Part shown: piece by piece, positions 7,836-16,058 of the stretch
Layout of the letters: every line of letters starts with the position of its first letter
How positions within the stretch are numbered: position 1 is the first letter of the stretch
Assembly: GCF_010907035.1 (NCBI RefSeq)
Contig: NZ_QUMK01000011.1
Coordinates: 20,406-84,405, forward strand
DNA length: 64,000 nt
DNA from: Rhodopseudomonas sp. BR0M22
Lineage (GTDB): Bacteria; Pseudomonadota; Alphaproteobacteria; Rhizobiales; Xanthobacteraceae
Direction of reading: 5' to 3'
The notes under the pieces: model-generated
The model's input: the letters and a program-made list of their open reading frames with translations, nothing else
Told to the model about the DNA's origin: nothing
Database searches by the model: none
Position numbers and translations under genes: made by a program

Positions 7836-9329
7836 TTAGAAGGTGCGCTGGACGCGAACCGCGCCCACCACAGTGTCCTGATCCTTGAACTCGTACACCG
7901 CAGTCGGCTTGGTCGCGGTCGGAGAGATCGCCGCAGCGGTCACGCCCGAGTAGTTCTGGTCGAGGCGCATCCACATCACTTCGCCCGAGAACGTCAGGTT
8001 CTTGACCGGGGTCCAGGCGGTGCGGACACCGATCTGAGCGATGTTGAAGTTCGGGTTGCCGGTGTAGGTGGTGCCGAAGCCCGGAACAGCCGCAGCCAGA
8101 GCCGCGTTGTACAGGGCGCCGCCGGTGCCACCGAAGTCGACCGACGAGTACGCGCCGAAGATCGAGGTCGCCCAGTAGGGGTTCCAGTTGTGGTTGAAGG
8201 CACCGCGGATGCCCCAGGCCTTAACGGTCGAGATGCCGGTGCCGTTGAGGTTGTTGGTGCCGGCGAACACGCCGTCCGGAGCAGCGCCGAAGCCGACGCT
8301 CTGATACGCGCCGACGCCGCTGCTGCTGTACATCGCGAACGCGTTCGGGCTGGTGCCGCCGATCACGTAACGGGTCGCGCCGTCAGCATAGGTGGCGTCG
8401 AGGTTGATCGAGTCGCCAGGGCCGGTCGGCAGGTTCTTGAGCGAGAGGGCGGCGAGCACCGCGAAGCCCCACTTGTCGCTCGGATGGCCAGAGGTCTCCA
8501 GCGCAGGATTGTAGTAGCTGGCGCGGACCTGGTGAGCCGCGGCCGACACCTGGAACAAGCCCCAGGCCTGATCGACGCGGACCTTGCCGACGATGTCCGG
8601 AACGTCGGTGCCAGCAGTGTAGCTGGTGCCGTTGCCGGTGCCCTGCAGCCAGGAAGCCGCGGTGCCGCCGTTGGCGTTGATGACGTTGGAAACGCCCTGC
8701 GCCCAGCGATAGCTGCTCTGGTCTTCGAGGCTGATCGAGGCCGACACGCCGTTGCCGAATTCGGCGGTGTAGCTGATCTGGTTGATGCCGGTCGAGGTGT
8801 CGTCGCCGCCGAGCAGGTTCGAGGTGATGTTGCCGGGGGCGCCGTTCCACGGGGTCGAGAACTGCGAAACCGCCTTACCGAAGGTGAAGCCGGCGAACTG
8901 CACGAATGCGAAGTACACGCCGGGGGTGTCACCGCCGGCGACCGGCGCACCGCTGGTCCAGGTGAACACGGCGTCGAAGTAGGTGCGAACCACACCGTAT
9001 TCGGTGGCGGTGCGGGTGTCGATGTTCAAGTCGGCGCGCGAACGATAGATGGTGTTGTTCGCCGTCCGGTTGCCCTGACCGGCGGCGCTGTTCCACGACG
9101 GGGTCTCGGTCATGCCGCCGGCATTGAACGCGTACTCGGCGCGGATGAAGCCGCCGAGCTTGATGCAGGTGTCGGTGCCCGGGACGTAGTAGAAGCCGGC
9201 GCCATACAGCGAGCAGACCTTCACATACTCGACCGCCTTGGCCTTGAGCGGAAGATCGGCCGCCTGCGCACCAGCGGTGGCGACGAGAAGCGCCGCACCA
9301 CCGAGCATAAGGCTCTTCGCAAAATTCAT
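7836..9329 (-). CDS. outer-membrane porin, alphaproteobacterial Porin_2 family
   Basis: A 497-aa general porin of the Omp2/RopA type, forming trimeric water-filled channels for small solutes in the outer membrane. The signal peptide is residues 1-23 (LMLGGAALLVATAGAQA, cut before ADLPLK). The mature start, with KVCSLYGAGFYYVPGTDTC, and GGFIRAEYAFN are family hallmarks; the two Cys may form the conserved disulfide. The C-terminus VRVQRTF ends in Phe, as required for beta-barrel assembly. A strong terminator follows, consistent with heavy expression. The 5' region up to about 9500 holds an AT-rich patch that may be the promoter. Confidence 0.95.
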   Translation of the reverse strand: MNFAKSLMLGGAALLVATAGAQAADLPLKAKAVEYVKVCSLYGAGFYYVPGTDTCIKLGGFIRAEYAFNAGGMTETPSWNSAAGQGNRTANNTIYRSRADLNIDTRTATEYGVVRTYFDAVFTWTSGAPVAGGDTPGVYFAFVQFAGFTFGKAVSQFSTPWNGAPGNITSNLLGGDDTSTGINQISYTAEFGNGVSASISLEDQSSYRWAQGVSNVINANGGTAASWLQGTGNGTSYTAGTDVPDIVGKVRVDQAWGLFQVSAAAHQVRASYYNPALETSGHPSDKWGFAVLAALSLKNLPTGPGDSINLDATYADGATRYVIGGTSPNAFAMYSSSGVGAYQSVGFGAAPDGVFAGTNNLNGTGISTVKAWGIRGAFNHNWNPYWATSIFGAYSSVDFGGTGGALYNAALAAAVPGFGTTYTGNPNFNIAQIGVRTAWTPVKNLTFSGEVMWMRLDQNYSGVTAAAISPTATKPTAVYEFKDQDTVVGAVRVQRTF

Positions 9330-9850
9330 CGTAAACCTCCAAGTTTGCCTAAAGGGCTTGCCGACCGGTGCTGAGCGCCGGAAACGGCCTCCCCCGTGAA
9401 CCCGACTGTCCGTTGCCTTGGCGCCGGACAGGTTGAGCCGGGACGACTTCGAGGTTGCCCCCCTCCGTCAGGGAACTAGATACATAACAAAAATAGCTAA
9501 CGAAAGGATCGAGCGATGATGCGACGCGTCATCGGCCGAGGCTGTGGTATTGCAGCAACAGGGCGTCATGATTCTGTCACGACCGAATTCCGTCCGTCGG
9601 ATTTGTTCGACGCCGCGACGGATCCGCTGCGAATGGAGCGATCGGCTTGAATCCAATAAGGTTTTCAGCCAGCGCAAGATCCGTAGGGGGCGTGTGTGAC
9701 GAACAACGGTACGGCAGGAACGGAAATTGGTACCTTTGGTCCCAGCTCAGGATTGCGTACATAGCATGGTCCCGGCTGCGCCGCGATTTCGGGTTCGTCC
9801 GAGTCGACAAACAACAAAAGACTGTTCGGGCATGATTCGGAGGGCGCGGG
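9330..9850. other. 521-bp intergenic region between porin and MarR gene
   Basis: Holds the upstream region of the porin gene (minus) and of the MarR gene (plus). The only local composition change is an AT-rich stretch at about 9478-9508 (gatacataacaaaaatagc), a plausible porin promoter on the minus strand. Short ORFs here lack ribosome-binding sites and family likeness. I see no RNA gene or clear operator. Confidence 0.5.
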
Positions 9851-10438
9851 ATGCCGCATCGGAGCAGGGTATCGCATCATAGCGAGCCCGCTGGGCCGAC
9901 CACATCGGTGGAATCGTCGGCCCCCGTGGTCGATGTCGGCGAGCTGCCGGGCTCTCCGCAGGCCTGCGCGCATCGGGATTTCGGGCTGTCCTACCAGGTG
10001 ATCTGGGATTTCGTCTCGATCAGCAACAACCTCGAGGACATGCGACGGGCGTGGGCCAAGCTGTTCGGCATCAGCGGCTCGCAATGGCTGATTCTGATGG
10101 CGATCGCCGATCTCGATCAGGGCAATGGCGTTTCGGTCGGGGAGGTGTCGCAGAAGATCCACGCGGTCTCGACCTTCGTGACCACCCAAACCAAGATCCT
10201 GGAACGGCTCGGGCTGCTCAATCGCGTGCCTTCGACCGCGGATGCCCGCGTCGTGCTGATGTCGCTGTCCGGTGAGGCGCGGGCCAAGATCGAACGTCTT
10301 TCGCCGCGCTGGGAAGCGTTGCACGAATACATCTTCAGCGACTTCGACGCCGAAGCGCTCAACGACGTCAAAGCCAAGCTCGAGCGGCTGAAGCACCGCA
10401 CCAAGCAGGCGATGCAGCGCGTCGTCGACGAGTCCTGA
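9851..10438 (+). CDS. MarR-family transcriptional regulator
   Basis: A 195-aa winged-helix regulator. Residues about 1-45 are a poorly structured N-terminal extension. The MarR fold follows: an alpha1 dimer helix (SYQVIWDFVSISNNLEDM), the recognition region LDQGNGVSVGEVSQKIHAVS, TFVTTQTKILERLGLLNRVPS and the wing DARVVLMSLSGEA. The C-terminal helix (LERLKHRTKQAMQRV) completes the dimer. The ligand and targets are not evident; neither neighbour is an obvious target. ATG 9851 is preceded by GGAGGGCGCGGG; a later start cannot be ruled out. Confidence 0.85.
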   Translation: MPHRSRVSHHSEPAGPTTSVESSAPVVDVGELPGSPQACAHRDFGLSYQVIWDFVSISNNLEDMRRAWAKLFGISGSQWLILMAIADLDQGNGVSVGEVSQKIHAVSTFVTTQTKILERLGLLNRVPSTADARVVLMSLSGEARAKIERLSPRWEALHEYIFSDFDAEALNDVKAKLERLKHRTKQAMQRVVDES

Positions 10439-10475
10439 GCCAGCCTTTCGCGCTTTTCGGTTCCCGCAAAAAGTT

Positions 10476-10503
10476 GTGGCCAGCCTTGGGGGAGGCTGGC
10501 CAC
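10476..10503. terminator. Terminator hairpin shared by convergent genes
   Basis: A perfect 11-bp stem (GTGGCCAGCCT / AGGCTGGCCAC) with a 6-base loop, between the MarR gene and the convergent transglutaminase-like gene. On the minus strand it is followed by AACTTTTT, so it serves the minus gene best. Confidence 0.8.
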
Positions 10504-10576
10504 GCACGATCCGGTCTGGGACGGGGAGGGGTGGGGATTCGACCGGGTCGCGTTTCTCCTGATGTGTCGATCGTGG

Positions 10577-11197
10577 TCAGCGCTGTCTGGCGCTGGCGGT
10601 GGCCACTGCCGGACGGCCGTCGCCGAGTGCGACCCAGGTGTTCGGATCGCTCTGAGACTGACGCTTGACGAAGCGGTAGCCGGTCTCGGTCCAGGCGACG
10701 ACGTCCTCGTTCTGGTTGTCGAGGATGAATTCGCCTTTGTCGGTCTTCACTGTCAGCACCGCGTGGCCTTCGTTCTTCTTGTCGCGGACCACGGTGATCA
10801 GCAGCGCTTCGCGCGGCCATCCGGCGTCGATCAGCATCTTGCGCTTCAACAGCACGTAGTCTTCGCAATCGCCGTAACCGTCGGTCGGCAACGACCACTT
10901 TTCGATCACGCCCCAATGGTCCATGTCGGTCAGCGGTTTGACGTTGTCGTTGACCCAGCGATTGACCTTCAGCAGATCCTGCCAAGCGGTCTGCGTGAGA
11001 ACGATATCGCGAGCCTGGCTGCGACCGCCCCGGCATTCCGCAGGATTGTCCGCGCAGAAATCGACCCAACCGATCGGCGCGCGCGCCTCGTCGCCGACGC
11101 TGGCGTAGCGAACTCTGTTTTCAGCTTGCGCCGTCGCGGTCAGCGCGACGACGGCGGCGATCACCGCCAGCCCCCGAAATCCCCTGTTGCCCGACAT
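10577..11197 (-). CDS. transglutaminase-like cysteine peptidase (LapG/BTLCP type)
   Basis: A 206-aa secreted protein. The signal peptide is about residues 1-25 (GLAVIAAVVALTATAQA). The catalytic triad of the bacterial transglutaminase-like cysteine proteinase family is visible: Cys in GYGDCEDYVLLKR, His in NEGHAVLTV and Asp in FILDNQNED. In Pseudomonas, LapG-type members cleave a surface adhesin at the N-terminus under c-di-GMP control; no adhesin or LapD homologue is next to this gene, so its substrate is open. The PilZ gene at 11530 is on the same strand upstream, but 330 bp away. Confidence 0.85.
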   Translation of the reverse strand: MSGNRGFRGLAVIAAVVALTATAQAENRVRYASVGDEARAPIGWVDFCADNPAECRGGRSQARDIVLTQTAWQDLLKVNRWVNDNVKPLTDMDHWGVIEKWSLPTDGYGDCEDYVLLKRKMLIDAGWPREALLITVVRDKKNEGHAVLTVKTDKGEFILDNQNEDVVAWTETGYRFVKRQSQSDPNTWVALGDGRPAVATASARQR

Positions 11198-11302
11198 TGT
11201 GGCCCCCGTTTTCTTGTTGGGACCATGATTTGCACAGACGATTTGCAGGGCCGCTAAGTCGACTAAGTAAAGTCGAGGCGAATACTCATAAAACTAGCCG
11301 CG

Positions 11303-11328
11303 AATTCGATTTATACTTGAATCGAATT
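11303..11328. promoter_or_regulatory. AT-rich inverted repeat in the 11198-11529 intergenic region
   Basis: AATTCGATT and AATCGAATT are perfect inverted arms separated by 8 bases. They sit in a markedly AT-rich stretch (about 11270-11390) of an otherwise GC-rich genome. This 332-bp gap between the PilZ gene end and the start of the cysteine peptidase gene holds no other gene. The stretch probably carries the peptidase promoter, and the repeat could be an operator. Confidence 0.4.
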
Positions 11329-11529
11329 TAACTAAAATTCGAACGATCGGGAATTGATTCAAATTTGAGGAATTAACGCGAAAATTGCCGCGGGACGCGG
11401 TTTGGTCACACGCGCAAGTGCGTGCGTTAACCCTGCCGCTAAGGGCGCACACGGGTCCGATGATGGTGTGGAGGGGGAATTATCGCGCTGCTGGAGCGCC
11501 GAAACGGCGTTCGCCGCGGGTGATTTCGT

Positions 11530-12177
11530 TCACCGCGCGGTAACGTTGTCTTCGAGAGTTTCCTCGAGCTGCTCGTGAGTGAACTCCAGCGCGAAGCCGT
11601 CGTCGAGATGACGGACGACGTGAGCGGCGACACGGCCGAGCAGGACTTGTGAGTTCAGCGCCGGGCGTTGTTCGGCGGCGATCGCCGCGCCGGAGCGCGA
11701 CATGTCGATGATGCGGCAGCTCATCCGGCTGCCGTCGTCGAGCGTGAGGACGGCAATCGGGTTGCGCGGCACGATGCGGTCGTGACGGCGGTCTTCCGGC
11801 AGATTGAGAATGTCGCGATTGGCGAGCCAGGTCAGTTGCGCGGCGAGCTTGTCGCGTTTGCGCGGGGTCGCCGCCAACGTCATCGCGAAGCCGTTGTCGA
11901 TGATGCGTGTGATTTTGCCTTCGACGCGACCGATGTGGTCGAGATAAGCGATCACCCGGTCGCCGATATTGCCGATCCCCGGCGCCAGCAGCGCCAGTCC
12001 GCCGGGCGACATGTTGACGACCTGACACGGAAACTCACGGCGATCAGGCAGCATGTAGCGGCCGAGCAGGTGAACTTTCACCCGCTGGAAGCGGCGCCGC
12101 TCGAGCGAGGCCGGCTGAACCGTTGGTTTCTGCAACAACAAAACTGAAATTCCGATAGCCGGTCGCGCTGCCGTCAC
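11530..12177 (-). CDS. PilZ-domain protein, two PilZ modules
   Basis: A 215-aa protein with two tandem PilZ-like regions. The first (about 25-105) opens with RRRFQRVKVHLLGRY and contains VNMSPGGLALL, which matches the c-di-GMP-binding RxxxR and (D/N)xSxxG motifs. The second (about 125-200) contains RNPIAVLTL and IIDMSRSGAAI, keeping the D-x-S-x-x-G motif but with a weaker arginine motif. It is likely a cytoplasmic c-di-GMP effector for motility or surface traits. A near-perfect CtrA half-site pair lies just upstream at 12200-12214. Confidence 0.85.
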   Translation of the reverse strand: MTAARPAIGISVLLLQKPTVQPASLERRRFQRVKVHLLGRYMLPDRREFPCQVVNMSPGGLALLAPGIGNIGDRVIAYLDHIGRVEGKITRIIDNGFAMTLAATPRKRDKLAAQLTWLANRDILNLPEDRRHDRIVPRNPIAVLTLDDGSRMSCRIIDMSRSGAAIAAEQRPALNSQVLLGRVAAHVVRHLDDGFALEFTHEQLEETLEDNVTAR

Positions 12178-12199
12178 GCGCAGCCTACGGCCGTCACGG

Positions 12200-12214
12200 T
12201 TAACGGCCCGTTAG
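12200..12214 (-). promoter_or_regulatory. Near-consensus CtrA-type site
   Basis: TTAACGGCCCGTTAG is TTAA-N7-TTAG, one base off the CtrA consensus; read on the minus strand it is CTAA-N7-TTAAC. It sits 23-37 bp upstream of the PilZ start codon at 12177. Confidence 0.35.
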
Positions 12215-12453
12215 CTCACTGCCGCAGTGGTTGCAGACTCGGCGCCGGTCGCGCGTCGGCGATTGATGCAGTGCGGGAGCAGTTCCGCTGCCGATCGCGC
12301 CCGGCGGAACTCAGCGCGTAGTTGTACGAAGTGGACTTTGCTCGTGTCTCAACCGATTAAGGTGCATCGGGTGCCGCAATTGCAGCGGCAGACTCGGGGA
12401 AACGGGGCGTAGGGCGTCGCGCGGTGTCGTGCGTAGTCCCGGGGGCGGGGATC

Positions 12454-13218
12454 ATGGCGATCAGTCAACCAGCCAACGAATTGCTTGCGGCATTGCAGGG
12501 CGCGGACCTGGATCTGCTACGGCCGCATTTGCGGACGATCGATCTGAAGTTCGGTCAGATCCTGGTCGAAGCCGGCGCGCCGCTGGAGCGGGTGATTTTC
12601 CCTCACGGCGGCATCGTGTCGAGCATGATTCACCTGAGCAAGGGGCAGGACATCGAGGTCGCGGCGATCGGTCGGGACGGCGTCATCGGCGCCGAGGCGG
12701 TCAACGAAACGGTGGCGGTGGCCACGGCGGTGGTTCGATATCCGGCGACGGCATCGGTAATCGACTGTGCGCATTTCCGGAATGCCGTCGACCTCAGCCC
12801 GACACTCAGCAATTTGTTACTTCGCTACCACTGGGTGCGATCGGTCAGAGCCGAACAGATCGCAGGATGCAATGCTGCCCATTCCGCCGAGTCGCGGCTG
12901 TGCCGCCGCCTGCTGCAATCACGCGATCTCGCCGGCAGCGACTGTATGCAGCTCGGCCAGGACCTGATGGCGCAGATGCTCGGCGTGAAACGAAACACCA
13001 TCTCGCTGATTGCCCACGCCCTGCAGCAACAGGGGCTGATCCGCTACAGCCGTGGCCGACTGGCGATCACTGACGTCAATGGACTGATCCAGCGCTCCTG
13101 CGAGTGCTACCGGGCCGATCGCGGCGGGTTCGCAGCCTCGCCGGTCGAACGTCGATCGAGCGTCATGATCCACCGGATTGGGGCGGATTGCGCCGAGCCT
13201 CAGCGGCTGCCTTCGTAA
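12454..13218 (+). CDS. Crp/Fnr-family transcriptional regulator
   Basis: A 254-aa regulator. I chose ATG 12454 over an in-frame GTG at 12424 because GGGGCGGGGATC lies just before it. The N-terminal cyclic-nucleotide-binding-like beta roll (about 10-125) contains VIFPHGGIVSSMI and VAAIGRDGVIGAEAV. The C-terminal HTH is LMAQMLGVKRNTISLIAHAL, followed by RGRLAITD. There is no N-terminal cysteine cluster for an FNR-type iron-sulfur centre. This branch is common in Bradyrhizobium relatives and its effector is unknown. Its last 19 bases overlap the convergent PAS gene. Confidence 0.88.
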   Translation: MAISQPANELLAALQGADLDLLRPHLRTIDLKFGQILVEAGAPLERVIFPHGGIVSSMIHLSKGQDIEVAAIGRDGVIGAEAVNETVAVATAVVRYPATASVIDCAHFRNAVDLSPTLSNLLLRYHWVRSVRAEQIAGCNAAHSAESRLCRRLLQSRDLAGSDCMQLGQDLMAQMLGVKRNTISLIAHALQQQGLIRYSRGRLAITDVNGLIQRSCECYRADRGGFAASPVERRSSVMIHRIGADCAEPQRLPS

Positions 13219-13757
13219 ACCGTCAGGCCGCGCACCACCTGCAGCTTGCGCAATCGGCGCGGCGCGAAGCGGCGCGGCTGCTCGCTGGCGGTTCGCCATG
13301 AGTTCAACCGCAGGCCGGTCAGCGGCCCGATCACCCGGCTGCCGAGCGGTGCCAGCAATCCGGTCATGCTCAGCGGGGTATGGGCACGCGGCGCGAACGG
13401 CAGCAGCAGAAGCTCCAACGCGACCGGGGTGGCGTTGGACGCTGTTGCGGTGACCCCGGCCACCACGGCGATGCTGTCGCCCGCGACGATATCCAGCAGC
13501 TCCTGCACCGCGAGCCGTTGCTCGAGCACGAACTGGGTCGTCAGCTTCTCGCCCTTGAGGTCCTGGCCGAGCAGGGCATTCAGCCGGGTGCCGGCGAATC
13601 GGAACGGATAGCCGGTGGCGTCGCAGGACACGACGAACATGTCTCCGAGCAGGCTGCGCAGGGCGTCGGGCTCGACCGCGCTGCGATCCGGGGCGGGGGC
13701 ACCATCGCGTTGCTTGTCCCAATAGGCGAAGAACGCTTGGCTCGACGGATGCTTCAT
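13200..13757 (-). CDS. PAS-domain protein (PF07310-type)
   Basis: A 185-aa single-domain PAS_5 type protein. It starts KHPSSQAFFAYWDKQR and contains SLLGDMFVVSCDATGYPFRF and AGTRLNALLGQDLKGEKLT. This alphaproteobacterial family has no attached output domain; some members influence cell-cycle or motility signalling. The 3' end overlaps the Crp/Fnr gene tail-to-tail. A perfect CtrA-type box lies about 160 bp upstream of its start, at 13916-13931. Confidence 0.8.
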   Translation of the reverse strand: MKHPSSQAFFAYWDKQRDGAPAPDRSAVEPDALRSLLGDMFVVSCDATGYPFRFAGTRLNALLGQDLKGEKLTTQFVLEQRLAVQELLDIVAGDSIAVVAGVTATASNATPVALELLLLPFAPRAHTPLSMTGLLAPLGSRVIGPLTGLRLNSWRTASEQPRRFAPRRLRKLQVVRGLTVYEGSR

Positions 13758-13915
13758 GGACGACCTTGGTTCGCGGCTGTCGCGGCCTGACGACTTTGAG
13801 ACAGGACTGTCCCGAATTCGCCCGGCGCAACGCTCCTGGAATGTTGTGCAGGAGGCGTGTTGCAGCGTCCATGCCGGCCAGCGCGAACGGCGGCGTCATG
13901 CCCGGCTTTACGTCG

Positions 13916-13931
13916 TTAAGGTTAAATTAAC
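13916..13931. promoter_or_regulatory. CtrA-type binding site
   Basis: TTAAGGTTAAATTAAC matches TTAA-N7-TTAAC without a mismatch on the plus strand. It lies between the PAS gene (minus, start 13757) and the orphan RNA candidate (plus). Confidence 0.55.
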
Positions 13932-13934
13932 TAT

Positions 13935-14124
13935 GGCATTGCCCCGCGCAGGGCGACCGTTAGGGTGTCGTCATTCCTGCACCGAACGACTCCAGACCGT
14001 CGGCGCGGGTGATGACAGGGTGGCCGAAAAACAGGCCGGCCAACGCACCTGAGAGGCGACGTCGCTGGGTGCGAATGATGTCGGCACGGACCAAGGGAGG
14101 GCTTTCCAAGAGCCCTCCCTTTTT
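13935..14124 (+). ncRNA. candidate structured small RNA with its own terminator
   Basis: No plus-strand gene lies between 13218 and 14093, yet a strong plus-strand terminator sits at 14093-14124, implying a transcript that starts after the PAS gene. The interior folds back on itself. 13973-13983 pairs with 14067-14076 (GCACC with GGTGC, ATTC with GAAT), flanking segments at 13965-13972 and 14077-14087 extend the stem, and GGCC-8-GGCC makes an apical hairpin near 14022-14037. The long rod-like shape of about 120-160 nt recalls 6S RNA, but I cannot confirm the family. The 5' end is a guess. Confidence 0.45.
14093..14124 (+). terminator. Rho-independent terminator of the orphan RNA
   Basis: AAGGGAGGGCT pairs with AGCCCTCCCTT over 11 bp around a 7-base loop, with a run of five Ts following. 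The minus strand has no T run, so it works for plus-strand transcripts. Confidence 0.9.
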
Positions 14125-14197
14125 CGTTGATGAGATTGCTTCCCATCTTCAAGTGTATGATATTGCGTGATTATTGACCCGGGCAGGCGGATGAACT

Positions 14198-14318
14198 ACC
14201 GTTTCGGCATCGGGGAGTAGCGGCGCGCTCAGGCGCGCGGTCGTATCAACAGACTCGCGGCATGGTTCGCGTGGTACGATCAGCCGGATAAGTCCGGCGC
14301 AGCGAGACCGTGACGGCA
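14198..14318 (+). promoter_or_regulatory. yybP-ykoY manganese riboswitch
   Basis: The conserved blocks of the yybP-ykoY aptamer are present in order: GGGGAGTAG at 14212-14220, then a GCGCGC-TCAG-GCGCGC hairpin, then GTATCAACAGACTCGCGGC, a TCGTA/TACGA closing stem, a GCCGG/CCGGC hairpin, and GCGAGACCG at 14302-14310. The layout matches the E. coli mntP element closely. It lies directly upstream of mntP, where Mn2+ binding normally turns expression on. The outer boundaries are estimated from P1 pairing (CCGT with ACGG). Confidence 0.93.
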
Positions 14319-14381
14319 GGCGCCTGTTCCGGACAAGGCCCCAGTTCCGTCCGGTCACGACGTCCGCTGATGGGTTCCCCA

Positions 14382-14948
14382 ATGTCACCCGTATCTATTG
14401 CCGTGCTCGCTGTGGGCATGTCGGTCGACGCCTTGCTGGCGTCGCTCGGCCGTGGCGCCGCGATGCGACAGGCGCGATTGCTTGAAGCGCTGCGCACCGG
14501 TGTGGTGTTCGGCATCGTCGAAGCGATCACCCCGCTGATCGGCTGGGCTGCAGGTTTCGCCGCCAGCCAGTATGTCGCCGCGGTCGATCACTGGATCGCG
14601 TTCGGCCTGCTGGCGATCGTCGGCGGCCGCATGATGTTGCATTCGTTCAAGCCGGCGGAGGAGCGCGCGGCCGCGGCGGTCGGCGGCTCGCTGTGGGTGC
14701 TGATGGCCACAGCCGTCGGAACCAGCATCGACGCGATGGCGGTGGGCGTGTCGCTTGCGTTCCTGGACGTGAATATCCTGGTGATCGCCGCGGCGATCGG
14801 CTGTGCCACCTTCGTGATGTCGACCGGCGGGATGTTGGCGGGCAAGCTGATCGGCGGATCGTTCGGACGCTGGGCCGAGCGGGCCGGGGGCTTGGCGCTG
14901 GTCGGCCTCGGGCTGTCGATTCTGGTCAATCACCTCAGCGCTGGGTGA
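14382..14948 (+). CDS. mntP: manganese efflux pump MntP
   Basis: A 188-aa inner-membrane Mn2+ exporter with six predicted helices in two homologous halves. The key aspartates correspond to Asp16 ([11 protein letters not shown]) and Asp117 ([12 protein letters not shown]), as in the characterised E. coli protein. I place the start at ATG 14382; another ATG at 14370 is possible. An in-frame GTG at 14310 falls inside the riboswitch and is rejected. Control by the upstream manganese riboswitch is strongly suggested by position and family precedent. Confidence 0.94.
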   Translation: MSPVSIAVLAVGMSVDALLASLGRGAAMRQARLLEALRTGVVFGIVEAITPLIGWAAGFAASQYVAAVDHWIAFGLLAIVGGRMMLHSFKPAEERAAAAVGGSLWVLMATAVGTSIDAMAVGVSLAFLDVNILVIAAAIGCATFVMSTGGMLAGKLIGGSFGRWAERAGGLALVGLGLSILVNHLSAG

Positions 14949-15054
14949 TGATCGAGCCTCGGCTTCTCGGCGGCGGTGCCGGTTTTCCGTAGTTGCGAAA
15001 AGTGCTCTAAGGGACCGGCGCCTCCGTCCCGCGTCTCCTATCAGGTCGTCCGCT

Positions 15055-15822
15055 TTGGAAGCTCCGCTCGAACAGAACCCGTTGTCGCCGTCGCAGCCGC
15101 CGCGCGAGCCCATCCTGACCCTGCCGGGGGCGGTCACCGCCTATATCGCATTGCTGGCGGTGATCCATCTCCGCACGCTGCTGTCTACCGAATTCCAGTA
15201 TTGGACCATCGAGATCTTCGGCTTCATCCCGATGCGCTACGATCAGACGCTGCTGGAGGCGCCATTCCCCGGCGGCACCGGCGCCAAGATCTGGACCTTC
15301 GTCACCTATTCGCTGCTGCACGCCAATCTCAGCCACATCCTGTTCAACGTGCTGTGGCTGCTGCCGTTCGGCAGCGCGTTGGCGCGACGATTCGGTGCGG
15401 TGCGGTTCTTCGTATTCATGGCGGTGACTGCCGCCGCCGGTGCGCTCGCGCATCTTGTCACCCACGCCCACGAGATGGCGCCGATGATCGGAGCTTCCGC
15501 CTCCGTGTCGGGCGCGATGGCGGCGGCGATTCGCTTCGCCTTCGTCCGTGGCAGCTTCCTGTCGCTGCGGCGTGGGGATGCCGATGCCGCGGCGCGGGTG
15601 CCGGCGCAGCCGCTGACCCGCGCGCTGCGCGATCCGCGGGTGCTGGCGTTTCTCGGCATCTGGTTCGGCATCAATATCATCTTCGGCATTGGTTCGATCG
15701 CGATCGGCAACGAAGGTGCCAGCGTCGCATGGCAGGCGCATATTGGCGGCTTCTTCGCCGGGCTGTTGTTGTTCTCGCTGTTCGACCCGGTGCCGCGCGC
15801 GCCCGATAGCGCCACATCGTGA
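15055..15822 (+). CDS. rhomboid-family intramembrane serine protease
   Basis: A 255-aa polytopic protein beginning at TTG 15055. The rhomboid features are HANLSHILFNVLWL (His89 and Asn99 region), the catalytic Ser148 in GASASVSGAM, and catalytic His229 in AWQAHIGGFFAG. The residue after the catalytic Ser is Ala rather than the usual Gly of the GxSG motif. A cytoplasmic loop (RRGDADAAARVPAQP) separates helices 4 and 5. These proteases cut single-pass membrane proteins within the bilayer; the substrate is unknown. No clear ribosome-binding site decides the start. Confidence 0.87.
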   Translation: MEAPLEQNPLSPSQPPREPILTLPGAVTAYIALLAVIHLRTLLSTEFQYWTIEIFGFIPMRYDQTLLEAPFPGGTGAKIWTFVTYSLLHANLSHILFNVLWLLPFGSALARRFGAVRFFVFMAVTAAAGALAHLVTHAHEMAPMIGASASVSGAMAAAIRFAFVRGSFLSLRRGDADAAARVPAQPLTRALRDPRVLAFLGIWFGINIIFGIGSIAIGNEGASVAWQAHIGGFFAGLLLFSLFDPVPRAPDSATS

Positions 15823-16058
15823 TGCACTGCGGTCATCGCTCGCAGTTGCGAGAGTTGTGATTCATCGCCGAAACGCCGCAATCTTGCGGTGTCATTGCAC
15901 CCGGCGCCGCTTTGCGCCGGGCTCGGAATGGGATTGGCGCGGTGTCGTGTTGCGCCGATCTGGTCGAGTACCCATTCCGCCCCATCGCCGTGACTGATCC
16001 GCTGCAAGTGTCACAACGAGAGCCGCTCGGCTCGTCCGGCGGCCTATGGGAGGCGACC

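Noticed and set aside
9851..10438. MarR gene as BadR-type aromatic degradation regulator
   Set aside because: Neighbours have no aromatic degradation function; sequence alone does not support a named regulator.
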